Shown here: positions 49,575 through 58,788 of the stretch, in pieces | Position numbering within the stretch: position 1 is the first letter of the stretch | Layout: each line of letters opens with the position of its first letter | NCBI GenBank assembly: GCA_036500605.1 | Contig: DASYBU010000015.1 | Span: 40,129-104,128, forward strand | DNA: 64,000 nucleotides | Reading direction: 5' to 3' | DNA from: JAFALK01 sp036500605 | GTDB taxonomy: Bacteria > Pseudomonadota > Gammaproteobacteria > Burkholderiales > Burkholderiaceae_C | Made by a program: the position numbers and the translations under genes | Notes under the pieces: model-generated | What the model saw: only the letters and a program-made list of their open reading frames with translations | What the model was told of the DNA's origin: nothing | Database searches by the model: none

Positions 49575-50444
49575 ATGGACCCAAAAATCATCGAACTGTC
49601 CGGCAGCGACTGGGCGGGCGTGGCCAGCGATCCGGCCTCCATCAGCGCCCTCGAAGCCGGCAAGGTGTTGTACTTTCCCCATCTGTCGTTTCAGGTCAGC
49701 GAAGCCGAGAGATCGCTGCTGCGGCCGGACATCCGCAGTCCCAAGTCGCGCAACATCAGCCTGAAGTCCGACGGCGAGTTGGCAGGCGCGATGGGCGACG
49801 AGGCTGCGCTCGCGCTGCTGGCCGCGATGATCGCGCGCTACCGCGAGCAGGCGCTGCAACTGGTGCATGGGCTGCTGCCGCGTTACGACAAATCTTTACG
49901 CTTGGCACCGACCAGTTATCGGCCGACGAAGGTCGAGTCGCGCACGCAATCGTGGCGCGCTGATGATCGGCGCCTGCATGTCGACGCCTTTCCCTCGCGG
50001 CCCAACTACGGTGAGCGGATCCTGCGGGTGTTCAGCAACGTGAACCCCGAGGGCGTGGCGCGCGTCTGGCGCGTGGGCGAATCCTTCGAGACGATTGCCA
50101 AGACCTTCGTGCCGCGCGCCAAGCCGTACTCACGCTGGCAGGCGCAGGCGCTGCAGGCCTTGCATGTCACGAAGTCGCTGCGCAGCGAATACGACCACCT
50201 GATGTTGCAACTCCATGACGGCATGAAGCGCGACATGGAATACCAGCACGACTGCGAGCAGATCACCATGCCCTTCGCAGCGGGCTCGACCTGGGTCTGC
50301 TTCTCGGATCAGACGGCGCATGCGGTGATGTCCGGGCAATACATGATGGAGCAGACGCTGCATCTGCCGGCCGCCAAGCAATACGATCCGGCGGCGAGCC
50401 CGCTGGGCATCCTGCAGCGCGTGACGGGGCGGGCGCTGGTCTGA
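49575..50444 (+). CDS. kdoO: Kdo 3-hydroxylase (KdoO), Fe(II)/2-oxoglutarate-dependent
   Basis: A 289-residue protein matching the Kdo hydroxylase family (PF11004 as I remember it) described from Burkholderia ambifaria and Yersinia pestis. It hydroxylates the 3-position of the outer Kdo of lipid A-Kdo2 to give Ko. The facial-triad residues are visible: H135 and D137 in RRLHVDAFPSRP and H249 in QTAHAVMSGQ, with R-containing PSRPNYGERILRVF and NVNPEGVARVWRVGE between. ATG 49575 is used; a TTG two codons upstream is possible. No signal peptide, as expected for a cytoplasmic-face enzyme. The location beside core heptosyltransferases supports the call. Confidence 0.87.
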   Translation: MDPKIIELSGSDWAGVASDPASISALEAGKVLYFPHLSFQVSEAERSLLRPDIRSPKSRNISLKSDGELAGAMGDEAALALLAAMIARYREQALQLVHGLLPRYDKSLRLAPTSYRPTKVESRTQSWRADDRRLHVDAFPSRPNYGERILRVFSNVNPEGVARVWRVGESFETIAKTFVPRAKPYSRWQAQALQALHVTKSLRSEYDHLMLQLHDGMKRDMEYQHDCEQITMPFAAGSTWVCFSDQTAHAVMSGQYMMEQTLHLPAAKQYDPAASPLGILQRVTGRALV

Positions 50445-50461
50445 AAAAATTTCGAAGGGGC

Positions 50462-52558
50462 ATGATGCAGAAGAATCGATCTTGGGCACTGGGCTTGATC
50501 GGCCTGGTCAGTTGGGCCAGTGCGCTTGCTTTGGCCGTTACGGCCCCCGCCTGGGCGGACGGCAAGCCGCAGTACGGCAGCTGGGGTTATGACGTCCAGG
50601 GCGCCGATGTCTCGACCGCGCCCGGCAACGACTTCTTCCGTTACGCCAACGGCGGCTGGCTGGATCGGACCGAGATTCCGGCGGACAAGGCGACGTATTC
50701 GCTGCGCTTGGTCATGAGCGATCAGATCGAGCAGCGCCTGCATGAGTTGATGGAAACGGCGGCCGCGGGCAAGGTGCGTGAACCCTCCGATCTGGCGGGC
50801 AAGGTCGGTGCCTTCTACCAATCCTTCATGGACGAACCGCGGATCGAGGCGCTGGGCGCCAAGGCCATCGCGCCGCAGCTGAATGCGGTCCGCAAGGCCG
50901 GGCAGCGTGATGCGCTCGCCGGCTTGATGGGGCGCACCAATTCGGATTTCGAGGCCTCGCTCTTCAGCGTCGGCATCGACGTCGACTTGAAAGATCCCAA
51001 GCACTACGCGGTCTATGTGTCCCAGGCCGGCCTGGGTCTGCCGGACCGCGACTACTACCTGAAGTCCGAGTTCGCCAAGCAAAAGGCGGCCTACGAGCAG
51101 TACGTCGCCCGGCTGCTGAGCCTGGTGGGCTGGAGCCATCCGGAGCAGGCGGCCAAGGCGGTGCTGGCGTTCGAGACGCGGATTGCACGGGCGAGCTGGA
51201 GCAAGGTCGAGCAGCGCGATCCGAACGCTGTCTACAACCCGATGAGCGTCGCCGAGCTCGACAAACTGGCTCCCGGCTTCGCCTGGAACCAGTTCCTGCA
51301 GCAGGCGCAATTGGGCGGCCTGGCGCGCATCGTGGTCGCCGAGAAGAGCGCCTTCCCGAAGCTCGCCGCCGTCTACGCGCAGACGCCCGTCGCGACGATC
51401 CAGGCCTGGCAGGCGATGCACATCGCCGACAACGCCGCGGTCTACTTGCCGGGCGCCTTTGCCGACGCCTATTTCGACATGCACAACAAGACGCTGTCGG
51501 GCCAGCAGACGCAGGCCGTGCGCTGGAAGCGCGGCGTGCATGCGGTGTCGGGCGGCGACTATGGCGCCGGTGATCGCAGCGATACGTTTGGCAATCTGGG
51601 CTGGGCCGTCGGGCAGCTCTATTCAGAGAAGTATTTCCCGGCGCAGACCAAGGCCAAGATCGAGGCTCTCGTCGCCGACCTGAAGCAGGCCTATCACGCC
51701 CGCATCGAGAAGCTCGACTGGATGGGCCCGGCGACGCGCCAGGAAGCGCTGAAGAAGCTCGACACCTACAACATCAAGGTCGGCTACCCCGACCATCCGC
51801 GTGACTACTCGAAGCTCGTGGTGCGCGCTGACGATTTGATCGGCAATGTGCAGCGCGCGGCCGCCGCGGATTGGGCCTTCTACGTCGGCCGCCTCAACGG
51901 CCCGGTGGACCGCTCGGACTGGGGCATGACGCCGCAGACCAACGACGCCTACAACGGCAGCCTGCGCGACATCGTGTTCCCGGCCGGCATCCTGCAGGCG
52001 CCGATCTTCGATGCCAACGCCGATGCCGCGATCAACTATGGCGCCGTCGGTGCCGTGATCGGCCACGAGTTGACGCATGGCTTCGATGACCAGGGCCGCA
52101 AGATCGATGCCGAAGGCGCTCTGCGCGACTGGTGGACGGCCGAGGACGCGAAGGCCTTCGAAGCCCGCGCCAAGCAATTGAGCCAGCAGTATTCGGCTTT
52201 CGAACCCTTGCCCGGCGTGCACATCAACGGTGATCTGACGATGGGCGAGAACATTGCCGACCTGGGCGGCCTCACTCTCGCGCTGGACGCGTATCACGCC
52301 TCGCTGCAGGGCAAGCCTGCGCCGGTGATCGATGGCTACACCGGCGATCAGCGCGTGTTCATCGGCTGGGCGCAGGCCTGGCGCGGCAAGTACCGCGATG
52401 ACGCGCTGCGCCGCATGGTGGTCAGCGATCCGCATTCGCCGCGCGCCTTCCGTGTCGACGGCGTGGTGCGCAATATCGACGCCTGGTACGAGGTCTTCGG
52501 CGTCAAGCCGGAAGACAAGCTCTACGTGGCGCCAGCGCAGCGGGTGCGCATCTGGTGA
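50462..52558 (+). CDS. M13-family (neprilysin-like, PepO-type) zinc metallopeptidase
   Basis: A 698-residue secreted peptidase: signal peptide (LIGLVSWASALALAVTAPAWA within residues 10-32), N-terminal M13 helical domain (APGNDFFRYANGGWLDRTEI, LPDRDYYL), and catalytic zinc motif GHELTHGFDDQGRKID near residue 533. The third zinc ligand lies in MGENIADLGGL about 65 residues later, and NAYYSP-like NDAYNGSLRDIVFPAGIL binds substrate. The C-terminal VDGVVRNIDAWYEVFGVKP is typical. M13 enzymes cut small peptides. GAAGGGG precedes the double ATG (50462/50465). Confidence 0.93.
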   Translation: MMQKNRSWALGLIGLVSWASALALAVTAPAWADGKPQYGSWGYDVQGADVSTAPGNDFFRYANGGWLDRTEIPADKATYSLRLVMSDQIEQRLHELMETAAAGKVREPSDLAGKVGAFYQSFMDEPRIEALGAKAIAPQLNAVRKAGQRDALAGLMGRTNSDFEASLFSVGIDVDLKDPKHYAVYVSQAGLGLPDRDYYLKSEFAKQKAAYEQYVARLLSLVGWSHPEQAAKAVLAFETRIARASWSKVEQRDPNAVYNPMSVAELDKLAPGFAWNQFLQQAQLGGLARIVVAEKSAFPKLAAVYAQTPVATIQAWQAMHIADNAAVYLPGAFADAYFDMHNKTLSGQQTQAVRWKRGVHAVSGGDYGAGDRSDTFGNLGWAVGQLYSEKYFPAQTKAKIEALVADLKQAYHARIEKLDWMGPATRQEALKKLDTYNIKVGYPDHPRDYSKLVVRADDLIGNVQRAAAADWAFYVGRLNGPVDRSDWGMTPQTNDAYNGSLRDIVFPAGILQAPIFDANADAAINYGAVGAVIGHELTHGFDDQGRKIDAEGALRDWWTAEDAKAFEARAKQLSQQYSAFEPLPGVHINGDLTMGENIADLGGLTLALDAYHASLQGKPAPVIDGYTGDQRVFIGWAQAWRGKYRDDALRRMVVSDPHSPRAFRVDGVVRNIDAWYEVFGVKPEDKLYVAPAQRVRIW

Positions 52559-52575
52559 GGCTGGGTTGAGAGAAC

Positions 52576-53973
52576 TCAGCCCGGACTCATGAAGCCCAGG
52601 TTCGTCTGGCTGTAATGGGCCAGGTTGGGCATCACGCTGGCCTGGTCCGTCGCCGAGACGCCGAACCACGTCGCCAGCGTGGCGCCGAACTGATCGACCG
52701 AGAGGTTCGGCAGCAAGCGGCCCTGGCCGACATCGTCAGGCCCGTTGTTGGCGATCACCGGCGCGGCGCCGACATAACTCTGCCCCTTGACGGCGTCGCC
52801 GACGACGAAATGCATGCTGCCCCAGCCGTGGTCGGAGCCGTCGTTGTTGCTGACGAGCGTGCGCCCGAAATCGGAAGCGGTGAAGGCGGTGACCTGGCTG
52901 GCCACGCCGAGCTCGACGGTGGCCTGGTAGAAGGCCGCCATCGCGCTGCCGATCTGCGTCATCAGGCCCGGATGCACGGCGAGCAGGCTGTCGTGCGTGT
53001 CAAAGCCACCGATCGAGACGAAGTAGACCTGGCGTTTGGCGCCGAGCGCGCTGCGTGAGCCGATCAGGCGCGCCACCATCTTGAGCTGATCGCCGAGCGA
53101 GCCGACCGGGAAGGCAGTGGCCAGCGAGACACCGCTCAAGGCTGACGTGACGGTGGAGTTGGCGCTGATGGAGCGGTTGACGACGCGCGCGTATTCGTTC
53201 TCGAAGATATTCGTGCGCGGTGCGGTCATCAAGGATTGCAATGCCGTGGAGCAAGCCGCCGAGCCGAACAGCGGAGACAGCACGCCGTTGAAAGGTACCG
53301 AGCCGCTGGTCGCGACCTGGTACTGCACAGCGGTCTTGCCCGACAGGAAGACCGCATTGCCCGAGACGCTGATGCAGGTGAAGGTGGAGTTGCCATTGCC
53401 GGCCGCGAACAGATCGCCCATGCGCCCGCCCCAGCCCGAGGCCGCGCCTTCCGGTGATGACGATTGCCAGAACGATTGCTGGTCGTTGTGCGAGAACAGC
53501 TTGGGCGGCAGCGGCACCGAGCCGGCCTGGTATTGCGCCTTGCTGGTGGGCTGCACCAGCGTGCCCACGTTCAGCATCACGCTCATCTTGCCGGCGTTGA
53601 ACAGCGGCAAGAGCGGATCGAGGCCCGGCGCGAGTGCGTACTGGCGTGAATCGGGCAGCGCCGTGGTGGGGTTGAGCACGAGTGCATCGAGCGTGCTGCG
53701 ATCGATCGCGAGGTTGGAGCGGAAGGTCTGCTGCGCGTTGTAGCTGGGCAGGTCGTAAGGCACCAGCGTGTTGGCGTAGTCGTTGCCGCCGTAGAGGAAG
53801 ACGCAGACCAGGGCCTTGTAGTCGTTCGCCGTCGCCGCTGCGGCCTCGCCCATCGCGGCGAGGCTCAGCGCGAAGGGCGCGGCGCTGCCGGCCAGCGAGA
53901 GCGCGGCGCCGCGCTTGAGGAACTCGCGGCGCGAAGCGTTGTCGGGAGAGATTTCAGGGAAGAGGTGTTTCAT
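52576..53973 (-). CDS. DUF1501 domain protein, Tat-exported
   Basis: A 465-residue protein with a twin-arginine signal (ASRREFLKRGAALSLAG at about 13-29, then a hydrophobic stretch ending in AAAAT). The DUF1501 core shows VCVFLYGGNDYANTLVPYD, YALAPGLDPLLPLFNAGKMS, FSHNDQQSFWQSSSPEGAAS, SIGGFDTHDS, FTASDFGRTL and SDHGWGSMHFVVGD. These His/Asp motifs resemble alkaline-phosphatase/sulfatase-superfamily metal sites, which is why some members are annotated as sulfatase-like. It forms a pair with the DUF1800 gene 13 bases upstream, an association seen in many proteobacteria. Function unknown. Confidence 0.9.
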   Translation of the reverse strand: MKHLFPEISPDNASRREFLKRGAALSLAGSAAPFALSLAAMGEAAAATANDYKALVCVFLYGGNDYANTLVPYDLPSYNAQQTFRSNLAIDRSTLDALVLNPTTALPDSRQYALAPGLDPLLPLFNAGKMSVMLNVGTLVQPTSKAQYQAGSVPLPPKLFSHNDQQSFWQSSSPEGAASGWGGRMGDLFAAGNGNSTFTCISVSGNAVFLSGKTAVQYQVATSGSVPFNGVLSPLFGSAACSTALQSLMTAPRTNIFENEYARVVNRSISANSTVTSALSGVSLATAFPVGSLGDQLKMVARLIGSRSALGAKRQVYFVSIGGFDTHDSLLAVHPGLMTQIGSAMAAFYQATVELGVASQVTAFTASDFGRTLVSNNDGSDHGWGSMHFVVGDAVKGQSYVGAAPVIANNGPDDVGQGRLLPNLSVDQFGATLATWFGVSATDQASVMPNLAHYSQTNLGFMSPG

Positions 53974-53986
53974 GCTTCGCCTGCCT

Positions 53987-55693
53987 TCACTTTTGCGCGA
54001 TGAATTCGGGAGAGGCCATGACGAGCACTAACGCCGCTTTCACACGGTTGAGCAGGTTCGCGTTGGTGGCGGAAGGCATCGTGTCAATCGCAGCTCCGAT
54101 CGTGGCCAGCGTGGCGGCCGAAACCTGGCTGCCGGCCAACACTTCGTTGATCTCCTTGAGCAGGCTGCTCGACGTGGCGGCCAGCGCGAGCAGGTCTGTG
54201 TAGTCGGGCGTGAGGTCGCCCACGGCGCTGCCGTTGATCACCTTCTGCATGTAGTTGACGTAGCCGGCCACCGAGGATTCGTTGGTGATCTGGAACTCCG
54301 GCCCCGTGAGGCTTTGGGCCGAGAGCGCGGTATCGGGTGGCACATAGCCGGGCCTGAAGAAGTTGAAGACCGAGCTTGACCGCATGGGGCTCTGACCGAG
54401 CCGCGCGGCGGGGTCGGAAAGGTCGCCGATGGCCCAGGCGTTCGAGGCCGAGTTGGCCTTGTACGTGCGTGCCCAGTTCAGGAAGCGCACGACGGGCTCG
54501 CGCAGCTTGCCGAAGCTCGCGGTGGCCGCCGTGGTGGCGCTGCGCGCTTCGGCATCGAGCAGGATGGCCTTGATCACCGCTTGCATGTCGCCACGCACGC
54601 CCGCGCCGTTGTTGATGAACGCAGCGGTGACACGCCCCACGTAGGCCGGGCTCGGGTTGCTGGTGACCAGATGCTGGATCAACTGCTTGCTGATGAAGGG
54701 CGGCAGGTTGGCGTGGTTGAACAGCGCATCGAGCGCCATCGTGAGGCTGTTGGTGGCACTGGTTCCTGCGGGGATCGTGGTGCCGAGAAAGGTCTTGGCG
54801 CCGGTCTCGTATTTGCTCGCGGTCGAGACCAGCGGGCGCTGCTGGATGTCGGGCGGGTAGGGGCTGGCGAAGCCCGTCACATCGATGTTCCAGCCGGTGA
54901 AGACGCGGGCCAGGCCGCTGACGTCGTCCTGTGTGTAGCTTTCGACTCCGGCGCCCGCGCCGTTGGTCTGGACCGAGCCGTCGTTGTTCAGCTTGAGCAG
55001 GCCGATCGTGAACAGCTGCATCAGCTCGCGGGCGTAGTTCTCGTCGGGCTCGCTGCCCGTCTTGGGGTTGGCCTTGGCGCTGCCGCGATAGGTCAGGTAG
55101 TACGACATCGCCGGGCTCAGCGAGATCTGCTGCAGCAGCGTGCGGTAGTTGCCGAAGGCGTTGGCCTCGAGGATGTCCAGATAGTTGGCGACAGAGAACT
55201 GGCGCCAGTTGGCATCGATGCCGAGCACCGAGGCCACGCAGATCTCAGAGAGCGCCAGCACCACGCGCTGACGCAGGCCGTCGGGCGAGCTGATGAACTT
55301 GCGCCAGATCGTGTTGTCCAGGCCGGTCGAACCGTTGATGTTGGCGGCGGCGTTGTAGCCGTTGGCGATCAGCCAGTCGTAGTGGCCCTGGCTGCGCGGC
55401 AGCGCGAGTTGCGCGTCAACCCAGGCCGAATAGCTGCTCGCCATCAGGCCGGTGATGTCGTTGCGCGTGAAGCCGAGCGTGGCTTGGGTCAGGAAGCGGC
55501 CCGCGTCGGACACGGTCATCGGGGCCGGCGCGGGCGCCGGCGGAGGTGGCGCGGCGGCGCTGCCACCACCGCCGCCGCATGCGCTGAGTTCAACCGTTAG
55601 GGCTGCGAGGCCGAGCGCTGTGACGACGGGCTTCGGGGCCAGGGGCGCAGGCTCAGGCGCCACCAGGAGTTCATGCTCGACCACACTGCTCAT
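53987..55693 (-). CDS. DUF1800 domain protein, probable lipoprotein
   Basis: A 568-residue helical protein. The N-terminus has a hydrophobic segment and LSAC followed by a Gly/Ala/Pro-rich linker (ACGGGGGSAAAPPPPAPAP), suggesting lipidation at about residue 39. The DUF1800 core is clear: AGRFLTQATLGFTRNDITGL, WRKFISSPDGLRQRVVLALS, YLDILEANAFGNYRTLLQQI, ENYARELMQLFTIGLLKLN, LARVFTGWNI and FNFFRPGYVPPDTALSAQSL. It is co-transcribed with the DUF1501 gene. No catalytic residues are known for the family. Confidence 0.9.
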   Translation of the reverse strand: MSSVVEHELLVAPEPAPLAPKPVVTALGLAALTVELSACGGGGGSAAAPPPPAPAPAPMTVSDAGRFLTQATLGFTRNDITGLMASSYSAWVDAQLALPRSQGHYDWLIANGYNAAANINGSTGLDNTIWRKFISSPDGLRQRVVLALSEICVASVLGIDANWRQFSVANYLDILEANAFGNYRTLLQQISLSPAMSYYLTYRGSAKANPKTGSEPDENYARELMQLFTIGLLKLNNDGSVQTNGAGAGVESYTQDDVSGLARVFTGWNIDVTGFASPYPPDIQQRPLVSTASKYETGAKTFLGTTIPAGTSATNSLTMALDALFNHANLPPFISKQLIQHLVTSNPSPAYVGRVTAAFINNGAGVRGDMQAVIKAILLDAEARSATTAATASFGKLREPVVRFLNWARTYKANSASNAWAIGDLSDPAARLGQSPMRSSSVFNFFRPGYVPPDTALSAQSLTGPEFQITNESSVAGYVNYMQKVINGSAVGDLTPDYTDLLALAATSSSLLKEINEVLAGSQVSAATLATIGAAIDTMPSATNANLLNRVKAALVLVMASPEFIAQK

Positions 55694-55823
55694 GCCATGC
55701 CTTTCGGATGGGGCAACGCGTGCTGCCTGCCACCTGCTCAGATTGGATCAGCGCGGCAGTTGCTGGTGTGTTGCGAAGGTGTCGAGCCTGTATCGGTTTG
55801 TTGGGATCGTCAGGCGACTTGAC

Positions 55824-56576
55824 TCATTTCGCAAGCTCACGGAAAGCATCGTGAAACTCTTGCATGAATTGCCGGCCTGCCTCGATCTGTGCGTTGTTTT
55901 GGATGAAGGCGCTGACGGCTTGAGCCGCCTCTTTCGGATTCGCCTGCAGCAGAAAATGCGGTCCATCGAGCGCAACCTCATGGCATCGAGGATTGAGCGC
56001 CGCGATCTGCGCTGCGGCGCTTGCCGGTACGAGCCCATCCTGCGAGGCCCGCAGACAAAGTATCGGAACGGTCACTGTGGCAAGCAGCGAAGACACGTCA
56101 ACGGAGGCGACCGCCCGCAGCCGCGCCCGCAAGGCGACGGAAGAAACCGGCTTGATCGCGGCGGCGAGCGCTGAGGCCAGGGCCGATGTGAAGAATCGAC
56201 CCAGCAGCGGGCGGCCCATCAGGCTGACGGGAGTCCACGACAGTGGCATCACCGACAGCAAGGGGCTCAAGGCGGAGAGTCTCGGCCTGGGGCAGCGCGC
56301 GAAGGTGCAGCAAAGGATCAGGCCCTTGAGCTGCGCTGGCGTTTCAGCAGCCAGCGCAATTGCGATCGGGCCGGAGAAGGATTCGCCAAGAATAAAGTAC
56401 GGTTCGCCCGCCGGAAGCTCCTTGCGAGCAAACGCGATCAGCTCGGCGTAGCCGTCAGGCTGATCTACCGGATAGGAGACGACCCGTACCTTGATCTCCG
56501 GCGACAACTCGGCGACGAAGGCATCGAACAAACGTCCGGTCCCATCCATTCCAGGCAGCAGTACCAGCGTCACCAT
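55824..56576 (-). CDS. Alpha/beta-hydrolase family protein
   Basis: A 250-residue hydrolase: LVLLPGMDGTGRLFDAFVAE (oxyanion strand), nucleophile elbow ILGESFSGPIAIALA with Ser near residue 87, acid residue in LRASQDGLVPAS and catalytic His in ALDGPHFLLQANP. Substrate not predictable; the small size and LPGMDGTG start resemble hydrolases annotated as lysophospholipase- or carboxylesterase-like. It follows the glycosyltransferase gene by 21 bases on the same strand and may be the last gene of the lapAB cluster. Confidence 0.82.
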   Translation of the reverse strand: MVTLVLLPGMDGTGRLFDAFVAELSPEIKVRVVSYPVDQPDGYAELIAFARKELPAGEPYFILGESFSGPIAIALAAETPAQLKGLILCCTFARCPRPRLSALSPLLSVMPLSWTPVSLMGRPLLGRFFTSALASALAAAIKPVSSVALRARLRAVASVDVSSLLATVTVPILCLRASQDGLVPASAAAQIAALNPRCHEVALDGPHFLLQANPKEAAQAVSAFIQNNAQIEAGRQFMQEFHDAFRELAK

Positions 56577-56597
56577 GTGAGCAGACCTCGACTCGCC

Positions 56598-57332
56598 TCA
56601 CTCTTTCCAATGATCCGCAATCCACGTCGCCGCCTTCGTCATGCGCCAGTTGCCGTTGTTGCGGCCGGCCAGGGCGTCGGGCGGGTTCATGACGCCGTGG
56701 AAGATCACGATGCGGCAGCCGGCGGGGATCTTGGGCTCGGTGAAATAGTTCATCGGCCAGCTGGCGATGCAGTGGTACTTGTAGCTGGCGCACCAGGCGT
56801 CGTCCCAGTATTTGAGCTTGCCTTGGCGGTGGATCACGTCGGACAGGAAGGCCTGCTCGTTGCGGAACTTGGCGCGCGCGCCCTCCGGGTCAGCTCGGAA
56901 CTCGGCCAGCACATCGGCATGCGTGCCGAGCTCGAAGCGGTAGACCGAGGAGTTGCCGGTGACGCGCCAGGGGCGCTTCCAATCATGAATGATCAGGAAT
57001 TCGCCGGGCACTTCAAAGAAGGGCGTGATGTCGTCGACGATCACGACGTCGAGGTCGAGGAACAACGCCGTGCCGCGCAGGCCGTACAGATCGGCCTCGA
57101 AGGTGGTGAGCTTCTTCCAGCCGCCGTCGCGCTTGGCGGCCTTCAGTTGCACATCAGGGATCGGATGGATCAGGACCTCGGGGCGCACGCCGTTTCCGTC
57201 GTCGGTCAGGCAGACGAACTTGAAGGGGCCGCGCAGGTGGCGAGCCACCATCGCGTAGAGGCGGTTGACGTACTCGGGGCCGTACTTCGTGCCCCACTTC
57301 ATGCAGAGGATGACGCGATCGGACTGGGACAT
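56598..57332 (-). CDS. Glycosyltransferase of the GT-A/GT8-like type
   Basis: A 244-residue protein with VILCMKWGTKYGPEYVNRLY at the N-terminus, FVCLTDDGNGV, WKKLTTFEADLYGLRG and the nucleotide-sugar/metal motif ALFLDLDVVIVDDI (DxD) near residue 92. IFHGVMNPPDAL near the C-terminus contains the second metal-ligand His expected for GT8-like folds. No membrane segment. It follows lapB by one base, so it belongs to the lapA-lapB transcript and may act on a surface glycan or lipopolysaccharide, but acceptor and donor are unknown. Confidence 0.8.
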   Translation of the reverse strand: MSQSDRVILCMKWGTKYGPEYVNRLYAMVARHLRGPFKFVCLTDDGNGVRPEVLIHPIPDVQLKAAKRDGGWKKLTTFEADLYGLRGTALFLDLDVVIVDDITPFFEVPGEFLIIHDWKRPWRVTGNSSVYRFELGTHADVLAEFRADPEGARAKFRNEQAFLSDVIHRQGKLKYWDDAWCASYKYHCIASWPMNYFTEPKIPAGCRIVIFHGVMNPPDALAGRNNGNWRMTKAATWIADHWKE

Positions 57333-57333
57333 A

Positions 57334-58488
57334 TCAGAGCTCTTCCACGTGGCGTGGGGGATAGGTATCCCAATTGAGGCAGCCCGGGCACTGCCAGAAA
57401 TAGTGGGCGGCCTCGAAGCCGCAGGCAGCGCAGCGGTAGCGTTGCAGAGGCCGGGCCACGCTGTCCAGCGTCGAGCTGATCAGGCCGGCTTCGTCGTCGT
57501 TCAGCTGGGCCTTCACGTCGCTCTGGCGCAGCAGCATGCGTGCTGCCGTCAGCGTCGGGTGTTCGCGCAGCAGGCGCACCAGGCGCTCGCGCTGCGTGGC
57601 CGGGTTGGATTCGAGCAGGCCCAGAGCCAGCAGCAACTGCATGCCGGGGCGGCGCTGGAACTGGGCTGACATGGCGGCCAAGGCTTGCGGCGCGCGGCTG
57701 CAGCTCAGCGCGGCCTTGGCGTAATCCTCGGCCACGAGATTGAAGGCTTCGGGGTTTTGCGCGAGCAGCTCGGTCAGCGTGCTAACGGCTTCTTCATGCT
57801 GACCGCGGGCGATCTGCATGCGGCCGGTCAGCACATAGGCACGGGCGGCTTGCGGGGCGGTGTGGCGGGCATCGTCGAGCAGCGCAAAGGCCTCGTCGAT
57901 CTGCTGGCGGGCTTGTGCCTCGAGCGCCAGTTCGCACAGGTAATGCGCGATGCGGATGACGAACGAACCGGTGCCGCGCTTTTCGAGCTGGCGGGCGATA
58001 TCGGCGGCCTTGCGCCAGTCGCGCGAACGCTCGAACAGCGACAGCAGCGCCAGCTGCGCCTCATGCTCGAAGGGCGTGCCCAGGAGCGCGGTGAAGGCTT
58101 CCTCGGCACGGTCGAAGATGCCGGCCTTGAAGAAATCCTGCGCGAGCGCGTGCTGGGCGCGATCGCGCTCGGTGCGAGGCAGATCGCCGCGGTTGATCAG
58201 GTGCTGATGCACGCGCACGGAGCGTTCGTACTCGCCACGGCGGCGGAACAGATTGCCCAGCGCGAAGTGCAGCTCGGAGGTGTCGGGGTCGGCCTGGACG
58301 GCTTCGATGAAGGCGTCGATGGCCTTGTCGTGCTGCTCGTTGAGCAGCAGGTTCAGGCCCTTGAAATAGGCCTTGGGCGCATCGCGCTGTTCGCGCTTCC
58401 ATTGGCGGGCATCGAGCTTGGAGGCGAGCCAGCCGAGGAAGAAGGCGGCCGGCAGGGCGAAGAGAAGCCAGCGGAGATCAAAGTCCAT
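57334..58488 (-). CDS. lapB: Lipopolysaccharide assembly protein B
   Basis: A 384-residue protein: N-terminal transmembrane helix (MDFDLRWLLFALPAAFFLGW), a row of TPR helices (about 45-330; ALGNLFRRRGEYERSVRVHQ is one) and a C-terminal rubredoxin-like metal site, CAACGF and CPGC around residues 355-373. In E. coli LapB (YciM) regulates LpxC turnover with FtsH and thus lipid A synthesis. Starts inside the 3' end of lapA (11-base overlap), as is usual. Confidence 0.94.
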   Translation of the reverse strand: MDFDLRWLLFALPAAFFLGWLASKLDARQWKREQRDAPKAYFKGLNLLLNEQHDKAIDAFIEAVQADPDTSELHFALGNLFRRRGEYERSVRVHQHLINRGDLPRTERDRAQHALAQDFFKAGIFDRAEEAFTALLGTPFEHEAQLALLSLFERSRDWRKAADIARQLEKRGTGSFVIRIAHYLCELALEAQARQQIDEAFALLDDARHTAPQAARAYVLTGRMQIARGQHEEAVSTLTELLAQNPEAFNLVAEDYAKAALSCSRAPQALAAMSAQFQRRPGMQLLLALGLLESNPATQRERLVRLLREHPTLTAARMLLRQSDVKAQLNDDEAGLISSTLDSVARPLQRYRCAACGFEAAHYFWQCPGCLNWDTYPPRHVEEL

Positions 58489-58759
58489 CGGGGCTCGGAG
58501 GGGTTGCGGGCATTTGAATACTGTCGGCCGGCGTCACTTGACGCTTGGCGACGCGGCGGTGCTTCCACCAGGCCGGCACCATCGCCAGAACGCCCATCGC
58601 ACAACCGGTGCCAAAGGCGGCCAGCACGACGATCACGAGCGGCGCCTGCCATTCGTAGCCGAAGAACCAGCGCACGACCACGGGGTCGTGGTTGTTCACG
58701 GTGAAGGCGAACAGCGCGAAGAAGAGAAAGATGCGGAACAGCCAGACGAGAATTCGCAT
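58478..58759 (-). CDS. lapA: Lipopolysaccharide assembly protein A
   Basis: A 93-residue inner-membrane protein with two transmembrane helices (about 4-22 and 43-65), the family motif FTVNNHDPVVVRWFF between them and a short basic cytoplasmic tail (WWKHRRVAKRQ). LapA works with LapB in LPS assembly. It lies between ihfB and lapB, the common order in proteobacteria. Confidence 0.92.
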   Translation of the reverse strand: MRILVWLFRIFLFFALFAFTVNNHDPVVVRWFFGYEWQAPLVIVVLAAFGTGCAMGVLAMVPAWWKHRRVAKRQVTPADSIQMPATPPSPDGL

Positions 58760-58788
58760 TCAGCGATTCTCACTCATTTGTCTGGGGC

